NCBI RefSeq assembly: GCF_020852455.1
Contig: NZ_JADZAT010000028.1
Coordinates: 62,001 to 126,000, forward strand
DNA: 64,000 bases
Direction: 5' to 3'
Source: Novosphingobium sp.
GTDB lineage: Bacteria > Pseudomonadota > Alphaproteobacteria > Sphingomonadales > Sphingomonadaceae
Position numbers and translations under genes: made by a program. Below are positions 17,288 through 25,262 of the stretch, piece by piece. A model generated the notes under the pieces. It was not told the DNA's origin and did not search any database. It saw only the letters and a program-made list of their open reading frames with translations. Each line of letters starts with the position of its first letter. The stretch's first letter is position 1.

Positions 17288-17905
17288 ATGACTATCAAGC
17301 CGTTTGCCCTTGCCGCTCTGCTGGCCGCCGGCCCTGCCCTGGCCACCACAGTGAATTGGGCGGCCAAACCCGCCGATGGCCCCGCCGGACCTACGAACGC
17401 CGCCGTGCTGGGCCAGCCAGACGGAATGGCAACCTCGATCAGCTTCTTCGCCAGCACCTATGTTCGCGATTTCAAGCCGGGCAAGGTCAGCGCAGCAACG
17501 GTTGAGAAGGCGCTGAAGCTGCCGGCCGGCGAACTTGCCAAATGGGATGTGATCGCGTTCGAGAGCAAGGCGGCAGACCCGGAGGCTCCCGGGTTCGACA
17601 GTTCGATGTGGATGGCCACCGACCTCAAAGGGCTGGTTTCGGCGATCTATGATGGCCGCAGCGGCAAACCGGCTGCGGGCAGTGCGGCCGGCTGGGCCTT
17701 CAAGAGTGGCACGATGACCAATGCCGAATTCAAGGCTTCGTTCGGCCCAGCGCCGCGCGCCTTTGGCGATTTCGCCTGGATCCTGATCAAGCTGCCGGCC
17801 GGGGTCGACAAGAACTCTCCCAATCTGGCAGTGTGGCTGAGTGGCGGCCCGCTTGGCGTGCCGGGCAATGATCCGGCACCCGATGCGATCGGGGTAATCC
17901 GCTAG
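17288..17905 (+). CDS. exported protein of unknown function
   Basis: 205 aa with a clear signal peptide (MTIKPFALAALLAAGPALA, cleavage at about 19/20). The mature part is rich in Gly, Ala and Pro with no Cys and no recognised domain. GAGGAG lies nine bases before the start. It leads a rightward series of small envelope genes. Confidence 0.7.
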   Translation: MTIKPFALAALLAAGPALATTVNWAAKPADGPAGPTNAAVLGQPDGMATSISFFASTYVRDFKPGKVSAATVEKALKLPAGELAKWDVIAFESKAADPEAPGFDSSMWMATDLKGLVSAIYDGRSGKPAAGSAAGWAFKSGTMTNAEFKASFGPAPRAFGDFAWILIKLPAGVDKNSPNLAVWLSGGPLGVPGNDPAPDAIGVIR

Positions 17906-17924
17906 ACCGGAAGGGAACAAGGCA

Positions 17925-18239
17925 ATGCGTAAGGTGATCATGGCAATCGGGCTCGCTCTGGCGCCGCCGCTTACCGCACAATCGGTCGTTGGCGGGTGGA
18001 GCGAAGTGCCTGGCCCTGCGCTGGCCAGCGAAGTCGGCCCGGCGGCGCGCTATGCGGTCGCCCACCTGCCCAAGCCGCACGGCAAGCTGAAAACCATCGT
18101 CGGGGCCGAACGTCAGGTTGTGGCGGGCATGAATTACCGCATGTTGCTGGTGCTGAGCGATGGCAAGCGCTGGCGCGTACAGGTCTGGAAGAAGCTCGAC
18201 GGGACGATGCAACTGACGCATTTCAAGCGGGTCAAATAA
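17925..18239 (+). CDS. cystatin-like periplasmic protein
   Basis: 104 aa: a signal peptide (about 1-18) followed by one compact cystatin-fold domain. The hallmark QVVAG (the QxVxG papain-binding loop) is present in RQVVAGMNYRMLLVLSDGKRW, preceded by a helix (GPAARYAVAHL) and followed by a beta-hairpin RVQVWKKLDGTMQLTHF. In eukaryotes this loop inhibits C1 cysteine proteases; in bacteria such domains are exported and of unknown target. It follows the previous gene by 19 bp. Confidence 0.75.
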   Translation: MRKVIMAIGLALAPPLTAQSVVGGWSEVPGPALASEVGPAARYAVAHLPKPHGKLKTIVGAERQVVAGMNYRMLLVLSDGKRWRVQVWKKLDGTMQLTHFKRVK

Positions 18240-18254
18240 GACCGGGAGGCCAAT

Positions 18255-18692
18255 ATGCGCGAGCGAACTGCGCGGAATCTGGCGTTGCTTGGTGCGGTAA
18301 TGGTGATGCTGGGTTTGTTGACCGGGTTCGGCACCGCCGCTTTCACCAATCCGCGGATGGGCGTGGCTTCGCACCTCGAAGGCCTGATGAACGGCACGCT
18401 GCTGCTGGCGCTGGCAGCAACCTGGCATCGGGTGGCACTGTCACCCCGGCTCGATCAGGCCGCATTCTGGCTGCTGGCCTTTGGCTCGCTGGCCAATTGG
18501 GCTGCGACGCTGTTGGCCGCGATCTGGGGTGCTGGCGGAGAAACCATGCCGATCGCCGCCGCCGGGCATCATGCCAGCGCAGCGCAGGAAGCGGTCGTCA
18601 CCGGCCTGCTGATCAGCCTGTCGTTTGCCATGCTTGGCGCCCTGGCGCTGGTGATCAAGGGCCTGCTGGCGGGCCGGACCCGGACAGACTGA
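18255..18692 (+). CDS. membrane protein of the hydroxylaminobenzene mutase / styrene oxide isomerase type
   Basis: 145 aa with four membrane helices. The segment NPRMGVASHLEGLMNG, with the conserved His, is the most recognisable family piece. Known relatives carry out intramolecular rearrangements (HabA/HabB, StyC), but most genomic members have no assigned substrate. An SD-like GGGAGG lies just upstream and the spacing to the cystatin-like gene is 15 bp, so it probably shares that transcript. Confidence 0.7.
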   Translation: MRERTARNLALLGAVMVMLGLLTGFGTAAFTNPRMGVASHLEGLMNGTLLLALAATWHRVALSPRLDQAAFWLLAFGSLANWAATLLAAIWGAGGETMPIAAAGHHASAAQEAVVTGLLISLSFAMLGALALVIKGLLAGRTRTD

Positions 18693-18804
18693 ACGCGCGA
18701 TTCAGCACTTGCCGCAACACTGGGGCAAGTGGTCGCATGCGATGGGATCGCATCTTGCCGTGACGGCCAAACTGGCCGAGTCGCCGGGCTGGAGGGTCGC
18801 ACCC

Positions 18805-19323
18805 ATGAGGACGTTCGTTGCACTTGCCGGAATCCTGAGTGTGCTGGCTGGCTGCGCATCGCAGCCGCAGGCACAATCGCAACCACGCGCCGCAGCGGCC
18901 AGGCCGCTGCCGCCCTGGCCCGAAGCACCCGGCAAGCCTGCACCGACGGTGCGGCCCGCAGCACCCGTGCGCGCTGCTCCGGTGGCCATTGCCGATCCCA
19001 GCGAAGCTGTCTGGCACTTGCGGGCCGGGCTCAACGTCGCCGCGTTGATGTGCAAGGGGCGCGGACGCGTTTCGGTGGCGGGGGACTATGCCCGGCTGCT
19101 TTCGCGCCATCGCGGGCTATTGGCCTCGGCCTATTCGGGCGAACAGAAGCGCCATGGCAGCGGGCTCGACCGGCACCAGACCCGGCTTTACAACCGCTTT
19201 TCGAACCAGCGTGATCCGGCCGGGTTCTGCCGCTCGGCCGCGGGTGTGGCAAAACAGGCGGCGGCGATGGATTCGCCCAGCCTGTCGCGCAGCGCAGGAC
19301 GGCTGGTCGGCGAACTGGATTAA
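18805..19323 (+). CDS. predicted lipoprotein, unknown
   Basis: 172 aa. The lipobox SVLAGC puts the acylated Cys at about residue 17. A Pro/Ala-rich linker of some 40 residues then leads to a compact helical domain containing two Cys (ALMCKGRGRV and GFCRSAAG) that could form a disulfide. No family recognised. ATG 18805 is the start that yields the lipobox. Confidence 0.65.
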   Translation: MRTFVALAGILSVLAGCASQPQAQSQPRAAAARPLPPWPEAPGKPAPTVRPAAPVRAAPVAIADPSEAVWHLRAGLNVAALMCKGRGRVSVAGDYARLLSRHRGLLASAYSGEQKRHGSGLDRHQTRLYNRFSNQRDPAGFCRSAAGVAKQAAAMDSPSLSRSAGRLVGELD

Positions 19324-19422
19324 CCTGCAGTCCAGACAAATCGTCGGTTCGTACCGGCAGCGCGTATTGTAACAGTCAACGCATTAGAATGTACCAGTGC
19401 ATTCTATTCGCTCTTGCGCGCC

Positions 19423-19450
19423 TTGTTCCTGCCATCCGGGTCTATAGAAT
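19423..19450 (+). promoter_or_regulatory. possible sigma70-type promoter of the DUF5654 gene
   Basis: TTGTTC (19423-19428) and TAGAAT (19445-19450) are separated by 16 bp, 38 bp before ATG 19488. A small inverted repeat (AGAATG/CATTCT, 19386-19405) lies upstream. Confidence 0.3.
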
Positions 19451-19487
19451 ACGGCCCGGTTTCAATCACGCAGGGAACAATCGCCTT

Positions 19488-19742
19488 ATGACCGATCCGC
19501 GCGCAATGGTGCAGACAATGATTTCACTCGCCTCAGCCTCGCTCGGCCTGGTCGCGGCGCTGGCCTGGAACGAAGCGATCAAGGCAACGCTGACCAAGCT
19601 GGGCCTGGGTGAAGACCTGGCCGGGCTATACACTTATGCGATCCTGGCAACCGTGATTGCGGTGGTCGTGCTGGCCACGCTGGGCCGGCTGGCAGCAAAG
19701 ATCGGCGGCAACGCCGCGTTCGAACGCGAGGCCGAAGGCTGA
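19488..19742 (+). CDS. DUF5654 small membrane protein
   Basis: 84 aa with two transmembrane helices (about 10-27 and 46-65). The LGLVAALAWNEAIKA segment is the DUF5654 signature. Function unknown. The gene stands alone with its own plausible promoter. Confidence 0.75.
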   Translation: MTDPRAMVQTMISLASASLGLVAALAWNEAIKATLTKLGLGEDLAGLYTYAILATVIAVVVLATLGRLAAKIGGNAAFEREAEG

Positions 19743-19840
19743 TCGGGCTGGCGACAGTTTTATTCAATAATCAGCAAGAAAACAGCTGATATGCGACACG
19801 TTTGGCCTTGAGCCGCTGTCATTTCTCGAAGGGTAAATCC

Positions 19841-20686
19841 GTGAACAATCGTAACGCCATCGCCGGAGCACTGATCCTCTCCGCACTCGCCTTGCCCGCT
19901 GCGGCCCGCGCCGGAACCTGTGAAGACACCTTCATCAAGAAGGGCAGCGTCCTTTCCGGACAGCACTACATAGCCATGGTTTCGGTTCCCGACATGCCGC
20001 CAGCGGTTGCGATCAATCAGTTGCGGGGAATCGTTTCAACCCGCGGCTACACCGTGATTGCCGCCGAGCCCGAAGGCGGCGCCATGCTGATCGAGCAGCC
20101 GATGAACGGCAACAGCCGCGCAATTCCGGCGGAGGTCAACGCGAGCACGGCCAATGGTGTCGGGACGGTTCAGGTCGAAGTGAAGCTGCGGACCGGCCAG
20201 ACCGCCAAGGCGGATGCCGTCAAGGCCGAGCTTTGCGGCATGCTGTACCAGCTCAAGGGCGGCAAGGCCGGGCGCCTGGCGGCCGCGAGCGGTGCCAAGG
20301 CGGTGACCTCGTTTGGCGCTCCGCTGGCCCTGAGTGCCCAGGCATTTTCGCAGCAGATCTCCAAGGATGCCGAGCGCAATCCGCTGACGATCCCGCAGCG
20401 CTACACCGGCCGCCAGTTCACGCTCAGCGGGACGGTGGACTATATCACCCGCGATGGCAGCGATATCCGCGTGGCCTACAAGATCCTGCAGCCGCATGAA
20501 CTGGCCCTGCGCCTGCCCGGTCTGGCCAAATCGTTCTGGTCGATCAGCTGCATGATGGGACCCGGCACCTCGGTTTACAGCATGCAGCTCAAGCCCGGAA
20601 AGTCGATCAAGCTGACCGGGACCTTCGACGAATACAGCGATACCCGCGATGTAGTCTGGTTCAAGAACTGCACCCCGGCAAAGTAA
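19841..20686 (+). CDS. exported protein with C-terminal OB-like domain, unknown
   Basis: 281 aa from GTG 19841, which has GAAGGG 4-8 bases upstream; an in-frame earlier start would put ten extra residues before the signal peptide. The signal peptide ends at about ALPAAARA-GT. The middle has an alpha/beta segment (40-130). Residues about 190-281 (YTGRQFTLSGTVDYITRDG... VYSMQLKPGKSIKLTGTFDEYSD) resemble tRNA_anti-like OB folds found in exported proteins. Four Cys in the mature part could form two disulfides. Confidence 0.65.
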   Translation: MNNRNAIAGALILSALALPAAARAGTCEDTFIKKGSVLSGQHYIAMVSVPDMPPAVAINQLRGIVSTRGYTVIAAEPEGGAMLIEQPMNGNSRAIPAEVNASTANGVGTVQVEVKLRTGQTAKADAVKAELCGMLYQLKGGKAGRLAAASGAKAVTSFGAPLALSAQAFSQQISKDAERNPLTIPQRYTGRQFTLSGTVDYITRDGSDIRVAYKILQPHELALRLPGLAKSFWSISCMMGPGTSVYSMQLKPGKSIKLTGTFDEYSDTRDVVWFKNCTPAK

Positions 20687-20726
20687 TCCGCTTTCCCTTG
20701 GCTTGGTTAACTGGCTGATAGTGCTA

Positions 20727-20750
20727 GACTTGCCCCGAAAGGGGCGAGTC
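20727..20750 (+). promoter_or_regulatory. start-codon-proximal RNA hairpin
   Basis: GACTTGCCCC (20727-20736) pairs with GGGGCGAGTC (20741-20750), with one G-U, around a GAAA tetraloop. It ends one base before ATG 20752, and the usual SD position lies inside the stem. Confidence 0.4.
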
Positions 20751-20751
20751 G

Positions 20752-21894
20752 ATGCGCGCAGCCTTGAGCCGAAGGGAATTGCTGGGCAGCGGCGCGGCGC
20801 TGGCTCTGGCCGCGCCGGTCTCGCTGCCTGGCGTGCTGCAAGGCAAACTGCCGATGCCGGTTCAGGCGCTGCTGCCGCAGGAAGCGCGCGGCGCGCTCGA
20901 TCTGGTTGCCGAGCTGCTCAAGCTGGAACAGGAAGCCAAGCTGCGGCGGCTGCCAGCCAGCAAGCTGTCAATCGGCGAAGGCGGGATTCCGACCGATCCG
21001 GCGCGGATTTACGAGGTGGCGATGCCGCGGCTGGTAGCCCTGGTCGATCGGGCCGAGCGGATCAGTCCGGCCTTTGCAGACAGGGCCGGTGCGCTGCTCG
21101 CGCGGCTCCATCGTACCCAGTACGAAGCCCCGGACGCCTGGTTTACGGATCAGCCCCAACAGACCCCGCCCGAGCTGGAAGACTTCCGGTTCCATCGCCC
21201 GGCCCGGGTGGCCACGCCCCTGCTGCCTGGCGAAGACGATGACCTGTTGCCGGTGCGCAGGCCGATCGCCTTACCCAGCGCCGATGCTCCGGCTGTCGAG
21301 GCGATCCTTCCCCCGGTCAACCCCGCGATCAGGTTCGAGGCGATCGCCAGCGAATATGCCGCCTGGTTTGCCGCGATCGAGCTGCGTCCGGAACGCCAGC
21401 AAAGCACCGACTGGCACCTGGCGATGATGCGCCAGTCGCGTGAACGCTATGCCGGGATCGGCAAGCAGGCCGGGGTGCCCTGGCAATTTATCGCCGCAAT
21501 TCATGGCCTCGAGGCAAGCTTCAATTTTCGCGCGCACCTGCACAACGGCGATCATCCGCTGAGCCAACGCACCCGCCAGGTGCCGCCGGGGCGCCCCAGG
21601 GTCTGGCTGCCGCCATCCGATTGGGAGGCCAGCGCGATCGATGCGCTGCGGCTGATGGGCTTTACCGGGCAGAGTGACTGGTCACTGCCGCGCATGCTTC
21701 ACCGTCTGGAGGCCTACAACGGGTTTGGCTATCGCAAGAGCGGCCGCGCATCACCCTATCTGTGGAGCTTCTCGAACCTCTACACGCGCGGCAAGTTCGT
21801 GGCCGACGGGCGGTTCGATGCCAATGCGCGGTCGCAGCAATGCGGCGCGGCGGTGATGCTGAAGCTGCTCGACCAAGCCGGAGAGCTTGGCTAG
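20752..21894 (+). CDS. Tat-exported lysozyme-like (muramidase-fold) protein
   Basis: 380 aa. The N-terminus SRRELLGSGAALALAAP is a twin-arginine signal. Residues about 30-190 are a family-free helical and Pro-rich region. Residues about 215-375 match a phage-lysozyme-like domain: VPWQFIAAIHGLEASFNF with the candidate catalytic Glu, HLHNGDHPLS, LEAYNGFGYRKSG, SPYLWSFSNLYTRGKFV, and the closing QCGAAVMLKLL. It probably cuts or binds peptidoglycan outside the cytoplasm. No holin or other phage gene is nearby, so it appears to be a resident enzyme. Confidence 0.75.
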   Translation: MRAALSRRELLGSGAALALAAPVSLPGVLQGKLPMPVQALLPQEARGALDLVAELLKLEQEAKLRRLPASKLSIGEGGIPTDPARIYEVAMPRLVALVDRAERISPAFADRAGALLARLHRTQYEAPDAWFTDQPQQTPPELEDFRFHRPARVATPLLPGEDDDLLPVRRPIALPSADAPAVEAILPPVNPAIRFEAIASEYAAWFAAIELRPERQQSTDWHLAMMRQSRERYAGIGKQAGVPWQFIAAIHGLEASFNFRAHLHNGDHPLSQRTRQVPPGRPRVWLPPSDWEASAIDALRLMGFTGQSDWSLPRMLHRLEAYNGFGYRKSGRASPYLWSFSNLYTRGKFVADGRFDANARSQQCGAAVMLKLLDQAGELG

Positions 21895-21924
21895 GTTCAC
21901 GCCACAACCAACACGGGATCATCG

Positions 21925-23196
21925 ATGCGCCACTTCGCCATGTTCGCCGCCGCAGCTTCGCTGCTGGCCGTTACGACTTCGCTGCCGGCCAAACCGGCCC
22001 GCACGCCCGAACAGGTTGCCGCCGCCGCGCTTGCCGCCGCGCCGGTCTGGGATGGTCACAACGATGTGCCCGAACAGCTGCGCGATCGGCGCAGGAACAT
22101 TCTGGAAGGCTTCGATTTCACCGATACCCTGCCAACCGCCGATCCGGCCAAGGGCGTCGCGGCGATGCAGACCGATCTCAGGCGTCTGCGCCGGGGACAG
22201 GTCGGGGCGCAGTTCTGGTCGGTCTATGTCTCGGCCAATCTCAACGATCAGCAGGCCGTGCAGGCCACGCTGGAACAGATCGATGTCACCCGGCGGCTGG
22301 TGGCGCGCTATTCCGCCGACATGATGCTGTGCCTGGACAGCGCCTGTGTCGAAGCAGCCTGGAAACAGCGCAAGATCGCTTCTTTGATGGGGATGGAAGG
22401 CGGGCATTCGATTGGCGGCAGCCTGGCCGTTCTGCGCCAGATGTATGCGCTGGGCGCGCGGTACATGACGCTGACCCATTTCAAGAACACCACCTGGGCC
22501 GATGCTTCCACCGATGAGGCCAAACATGATGGGCTGACCGCGTTCGGCAAGGACGTGGTGCGCGAAATGCAGCGGCTGGGCATGCTGGTCGATCTTTCGC
22601 ACGTCAGTGAAAAGACCATGCTTGATGCGATGGCTGTGGCCGGGGCGCCGGTGATCTTCAGCCATTCGCAGGCCTTTGCGCTCAACCAGCATCCGCGCAA
22701 TGTGCCTGACCGCGCGCTCGATGCGCTAAAGGCCAATGGCGGGATCGTGATGGTCAACTTCTATCCGCCCTATGTGCTTGAAGCAGCCCGGCAATGGAGC
22801 GCCGAACATGACGCCGCCGAGACCCGGTTCAAGGCGCTGAACCGCGGCAATCCCGATCGGGCCAGGGCACTCCTGGCCGAATGGGACAAGGCCCATCCGA
22901 TGCCGCGCGGATCGATCAAGGATGTGGCCGACCACATCGACTATATCGCCAAGCGGATCGGGGTCGATCATGTCGGTCTGGGCGGAGACATGGACGGTAT
23001 CGAAACGACTGTCGCGGGGATGGAAGATGTCTCGACCTATCCGGCCCTGTTCGTTGAACTGGCGCGGCGGGGCTGGAGCCAGCAGGACCTTGAAAAGCTG
23101 GCCAGCCGCAACATGATGCGTGTGCTCAAGGCGGCCGAAGCCTATGCCCAGGCCCACCGGAACGACCCGCCGATCGAAAACCCGACGAGCTTCTGA
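21925..23196 (+). CDS. M19 membrane-dipeptidase-type metallopeptidase, exported
   Basis: 423 aa. A signal peptide (about 1-20) precedes a TIM-barrel amidohydrolase domain. The zinc-binding start WDGHNDVPEQLRDR is at about 43-56 (HxD), the bridging Glu lies in MGMEGGHSIGG, His in DLSHVSEKTM and HSQAFAL, and GLGGDMDG near the C-terminus gives the last Asp. The family hydrolyses dipeptides, including those with a D-residue. Its stop overlaps the start of the aminotransferase (TGATG), a genomic hint of peptide or D-amino-acid use. Confidence 0.93.
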   Translation: MRHFAMFAAAASLLAVTTSLPAKPARTPEQVAAAALAAAPVWDGHNDVPEQLRDRRRNILEGFDFTDTLPTADPAKGVAAMQTDLRRLRRGQVGAQFWSVYVSANLNDQQAVQATLEQIDVTRRLVARYSADMMLCLDSACVEAAWKQRKIASLMGMEGGHSIGGSLAVLRQMYALGARYMTLTHFKNTTWADASTDEAKHDGLTAFGKDVVREMQRLGMLVDLSHVSEKTMLDAMAVAGAPVIFSHSQAFALNQHPRNVPDRALDALKANGGIVMVNFYPPYVLEAARQWSAEHDAAETRFKALNRGNPDRARALLAEWDKAHPMPRGSIKDVADHIDYIAKRIGVDHVGLGGDMDGIETTVAGMEDVSTYPALFVELARRGWSQQDLEKLASRNMMRVLKAAEAYAQAHRNDPPIENPTSF

Positions 23197-24113
23197 TGGC
23201 CACCGGCACGCAGGAATTTATCGCCGATCCGCGCAATGAAACGATCCTGATCAGCGTCAACGGCGCGCTGGTGCCGCGCGCCCAGGCGGTCGTTTCGGTG
23301 TTCGATTCCGGCTTCATGCTGGGCGACGGGGTGTGGGAGGGGCTGCGGCTGCACAAGGGCCGCTTCGCCTTCCTCGATGCCCACCTTGACCGGCTTTACG
23401 AAGGCGCCAAGGCGATCATGATGGATATCGGGCTGACCCGCGCAGACCTGACGCGGCGGCTTGACGAACTGATCGATGCTAACGGCATGCGCGGTGAAGA
23501 CGGCGTGCATATCCGCCTGATGGTCACCCGCGGGATCCGTTCCACTCCCTATCAGGACCCGCGTGTGGTGGTGTCGCCAGCAACGATTGTGATCATTCCC
23601 GAATACAAGCATCCTCTGCCCGAAGTGATCAATCACGGGATCAGGCTGTTCACCGTCCACGTCCGGCGCGGCGATCCGGCGGTGCAGGATCCCAAGCTCA
23701 ATTCGCACAGCAAGCTGAACTGCATCACCGCCTGCATCCAGGCGACCCAGGCGGGTGCCAACGAGGGGCTGATGCTCGATCCGCATGGCTTTGTCGCGAC
23801 CTGCAATTCGACCCATTTCTTCATCGTCCGCAAGGGCGAGGTCTGGACCAGCACTGGCGACTACTGCCTGTCGGGGATCACCCGCGCCAATGTGATCCGG
23901 GTCTGCCGCGAAGCCGGTATTCCGGTCTTCGAAAAGAACTTTTCGCTGACCGAGGCACACGGCGCCGACGAAGCTTTCGTGACCGGCACTTTCGCCGGTG
24001 TGGTCCCGGTAACCGAAATCGACGGGCGCGTGCTGACCCAGGCACGCGGCCCGATGGTTGAGCGCCTGCAGGGGCTGTACCGCGAGCTGATGGATCGAGA
24101 CTGCGCGGCATGA
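23196..24113 (+). CDS. class IV PLP aminotransferase (BCAT/DAAT family)
   Basis: 305 aa, fold type IV. It has FDSGFMLGDGVWEGLR near 40, the PLP-binding Lys in SHSKLNCITACIQA at about residue 171, EGLMLDPHGFVATCNSTHFF with the phosphate-binding region, and SGITRANVIRVC. Relatives are branched-chain, D-alanine and aminodeoxychorismate lyase enzymes; substrate is not decided by sequence alone. It is the middle gene of a three-gene overlapping operon. Confidence 0.9.
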   Translation: MATGTQEFIADPRNETILISVNGALVPRAQAVVSVFDSGFMLGDGVWEGLRLHKGRFAFLDAHLDRLYEGAKAIMMDIGLTRADLTRRLDELIDANGMRGEDGVHIRLMVTRGIRSTPYQDPRVVVSPATIVIIPEYKHPLPEVINHGIRLFTVHVRRGDPAVQDPKLNSHSKLNCITACIQATQAGANEGLMLDPHGFVATCNSTHFFIVRKGEVWTSTGDYCLSGITRANVIRVCREAGIPVFEKNFSLTEAHGADEAFVTGTFAGVVPVTEIDGRVLTQARGPMVERLQGLYRELMDRDCAA

Positions 24114-24829
24114 GCCTGCGGATCGCGATGTGGTCGGGCCCGCGCAACATCTCGACCACGATGATGCGCAGCTTTTCTTCGCGCGCTGACTGCGCGGTCA
24201 GCGACGAGCCATTCTATGGCGCATACCTGAAGGCCACCGGTGCCGACCATCCGCTGGCCGCAGAGGTGATCGCCGATATGGACTGCGATTGGCACAGCGT
24301 TGCCGCTGCACTGCGCGGGCCGGTGCCGGGCGGCAAGGCGGTCTGGTATCAGAAGCACATGCCGCACCACATGGCCGGCCCGATTTCGATCCGTGACTTT
24401 CCCGGTCACGCCCACGCCTTCCTGATCCGCGAGCCTGAACGGGTGATCGCCAGCTACGGGGTCAAGCGCGGTGCCGCCACGATCGAGGATCTGGGCTATC
24501 TGCGCCTGCTCGAATACTTCGACTGGGCCAGGGCTGCCGGCCTGGAACCGGCGGTGGTGGACACCTCAAGCTTTCTGGCCGATCCCGCTGGCAAGCTGGC
24601 CTTGCTGTGCGAGCGGCTGGGAATTGGCTGGGATCCGGCGATGCTGCACTGGCCGGCCGGGATCCATCGTGACGACGGAATCTGGGCCAGCCACTGGTAC
24701 GATGCGGTGGCGAATTCGAGCACCTTTGGCGGGCCGCCCGGCCCCATGCCGGAGCTGGACGGGGAGGCAGCCACACTCGCCGAGGAGTGCCGCCCCTATT
24801 ACGAGGCGATGCGCGCCTACGCTCTCTAG
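24110..24829 (+). CDS. sulfotransferase-like P-loop protein
   Basis: 239 aa. The N-terminus MSLRIAMWSGPRNISTTMMRSF is a PAPS/P-loop-like phosphate site, with SDEPFYGAYL, FLIREPERVIASY (the second conserved block) and an FDWAR helix following. Such domains often sit beside or are fused to class IV aminotransferases in proteobacteria, as here (ATGA overlap). Whether it transfers sulfate is unproven. The stop codon shares the CTAG with the convergent channel gene. Confidence 0.75.
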   Translation: MSLRIAMWSGPRNISTTMMRSFSSRADCAVSDEPFYGAYLKATGADHPLAAEVIADMDCDWHSVAAALRGPVPGGKAVWYQKHMPHHMAGPISIRDFPGHAHAFLIREPERVIASYGVKRGAATIEDLGYLRLLEYFDWARAAGLEPAVVDTSSFLADPAGKLALLCERLGIGWDPAMLHWPAGIHRDDGIWASHWYDAVANSSTFGGPPGPMPELDGEAATLAEECRPYYEAMRAYAL

Positions 24830-25260
24830 TGCGCTTCGATCCGCCCCAGCATGCGAAAGAAGAACGCGGTTGACCAGCCCAGCAGAAAGACCCCCAGAAT
24901 GCTTTCAAACGCCCCCATCAGCCGCCAGGCCGGGACGATGTGGGTATCGTTGTAACCCACGGTCGAATAGCTGATGGTCGAAAAGTAGAGCGCGCCTTCC
25001 AGACCTTCGACCGCGCCAAGCGCCCAGTAAACCAGCGCAAAGCCCCAGATTTCCAGCCCGTGCAGCATGAACATGGCCAGCACGATCACCAGCGTGAACC
25101 CGGCCCCGCGCGGGCTGAGCGGGCGGATATGACGCAGCCGTTCCAGCGCGGCTTCGGTGCGCATCACCCGGCTGAGGCTGAACAGCCCCAGTCCGTGGAT
25201 CGCCACGCAGACCAGCACCATCACGGTCGATACGGCAAACTGGGCGAACAGGTTGGCCAC
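24826..25260 (-). CDS. two-helix potassium-channel-like membrane protein
   Basis: 144 aa, Ion_trans_2 type. Membrane helices are at about 8-30, 53-75 and 115-138. A re-entrant pore helix is followed by the selectivity filter TVGYND, close to the canonical TVGYGD. No cytoplasmic RCK or cyclic-nucleotide domain is attached. It ends a leftward run after the glutaminyl cyclase (gap 2 bp). Confidence 0.8.
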   Translation of the reverse strand: MANLFAQFAVSTVMVLVCVAIHGLGLFSLSRVMRTEAALERLRHIRPLSPRGAGFTLVIVLAMFMLHGLEIWGFALVYWALGAVEGLEGALYFSTISYSTVGYNDTHIVPAWRLMGAFESILGVFLLGWSTAFFFRMLGRIEAH

Positions 25261-25262
25261 GG

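Noticed and set aside
17166..17291. Short plus-strand frame beginning MTATGKAPAGEAQ
   Set aside because: About 41 aa, overlaps the divergent start codon and has no SD, family or hydrophobic signal.
16673..17941. Single 422-codon frame joining the small membrane protein to an upstream part
   Set aside because: The upstream 250 codons are antisense to the exported protein at 17288-17905 and lack domain features; only the last 164 residues look like protein.
20702..20712. TTGGTTAACTG as a further copy of the TTAAYC-N4-GGTTAA operator
   Set aside because: Only one half-site is present and the second half is missing, so it does not match the palindrome.
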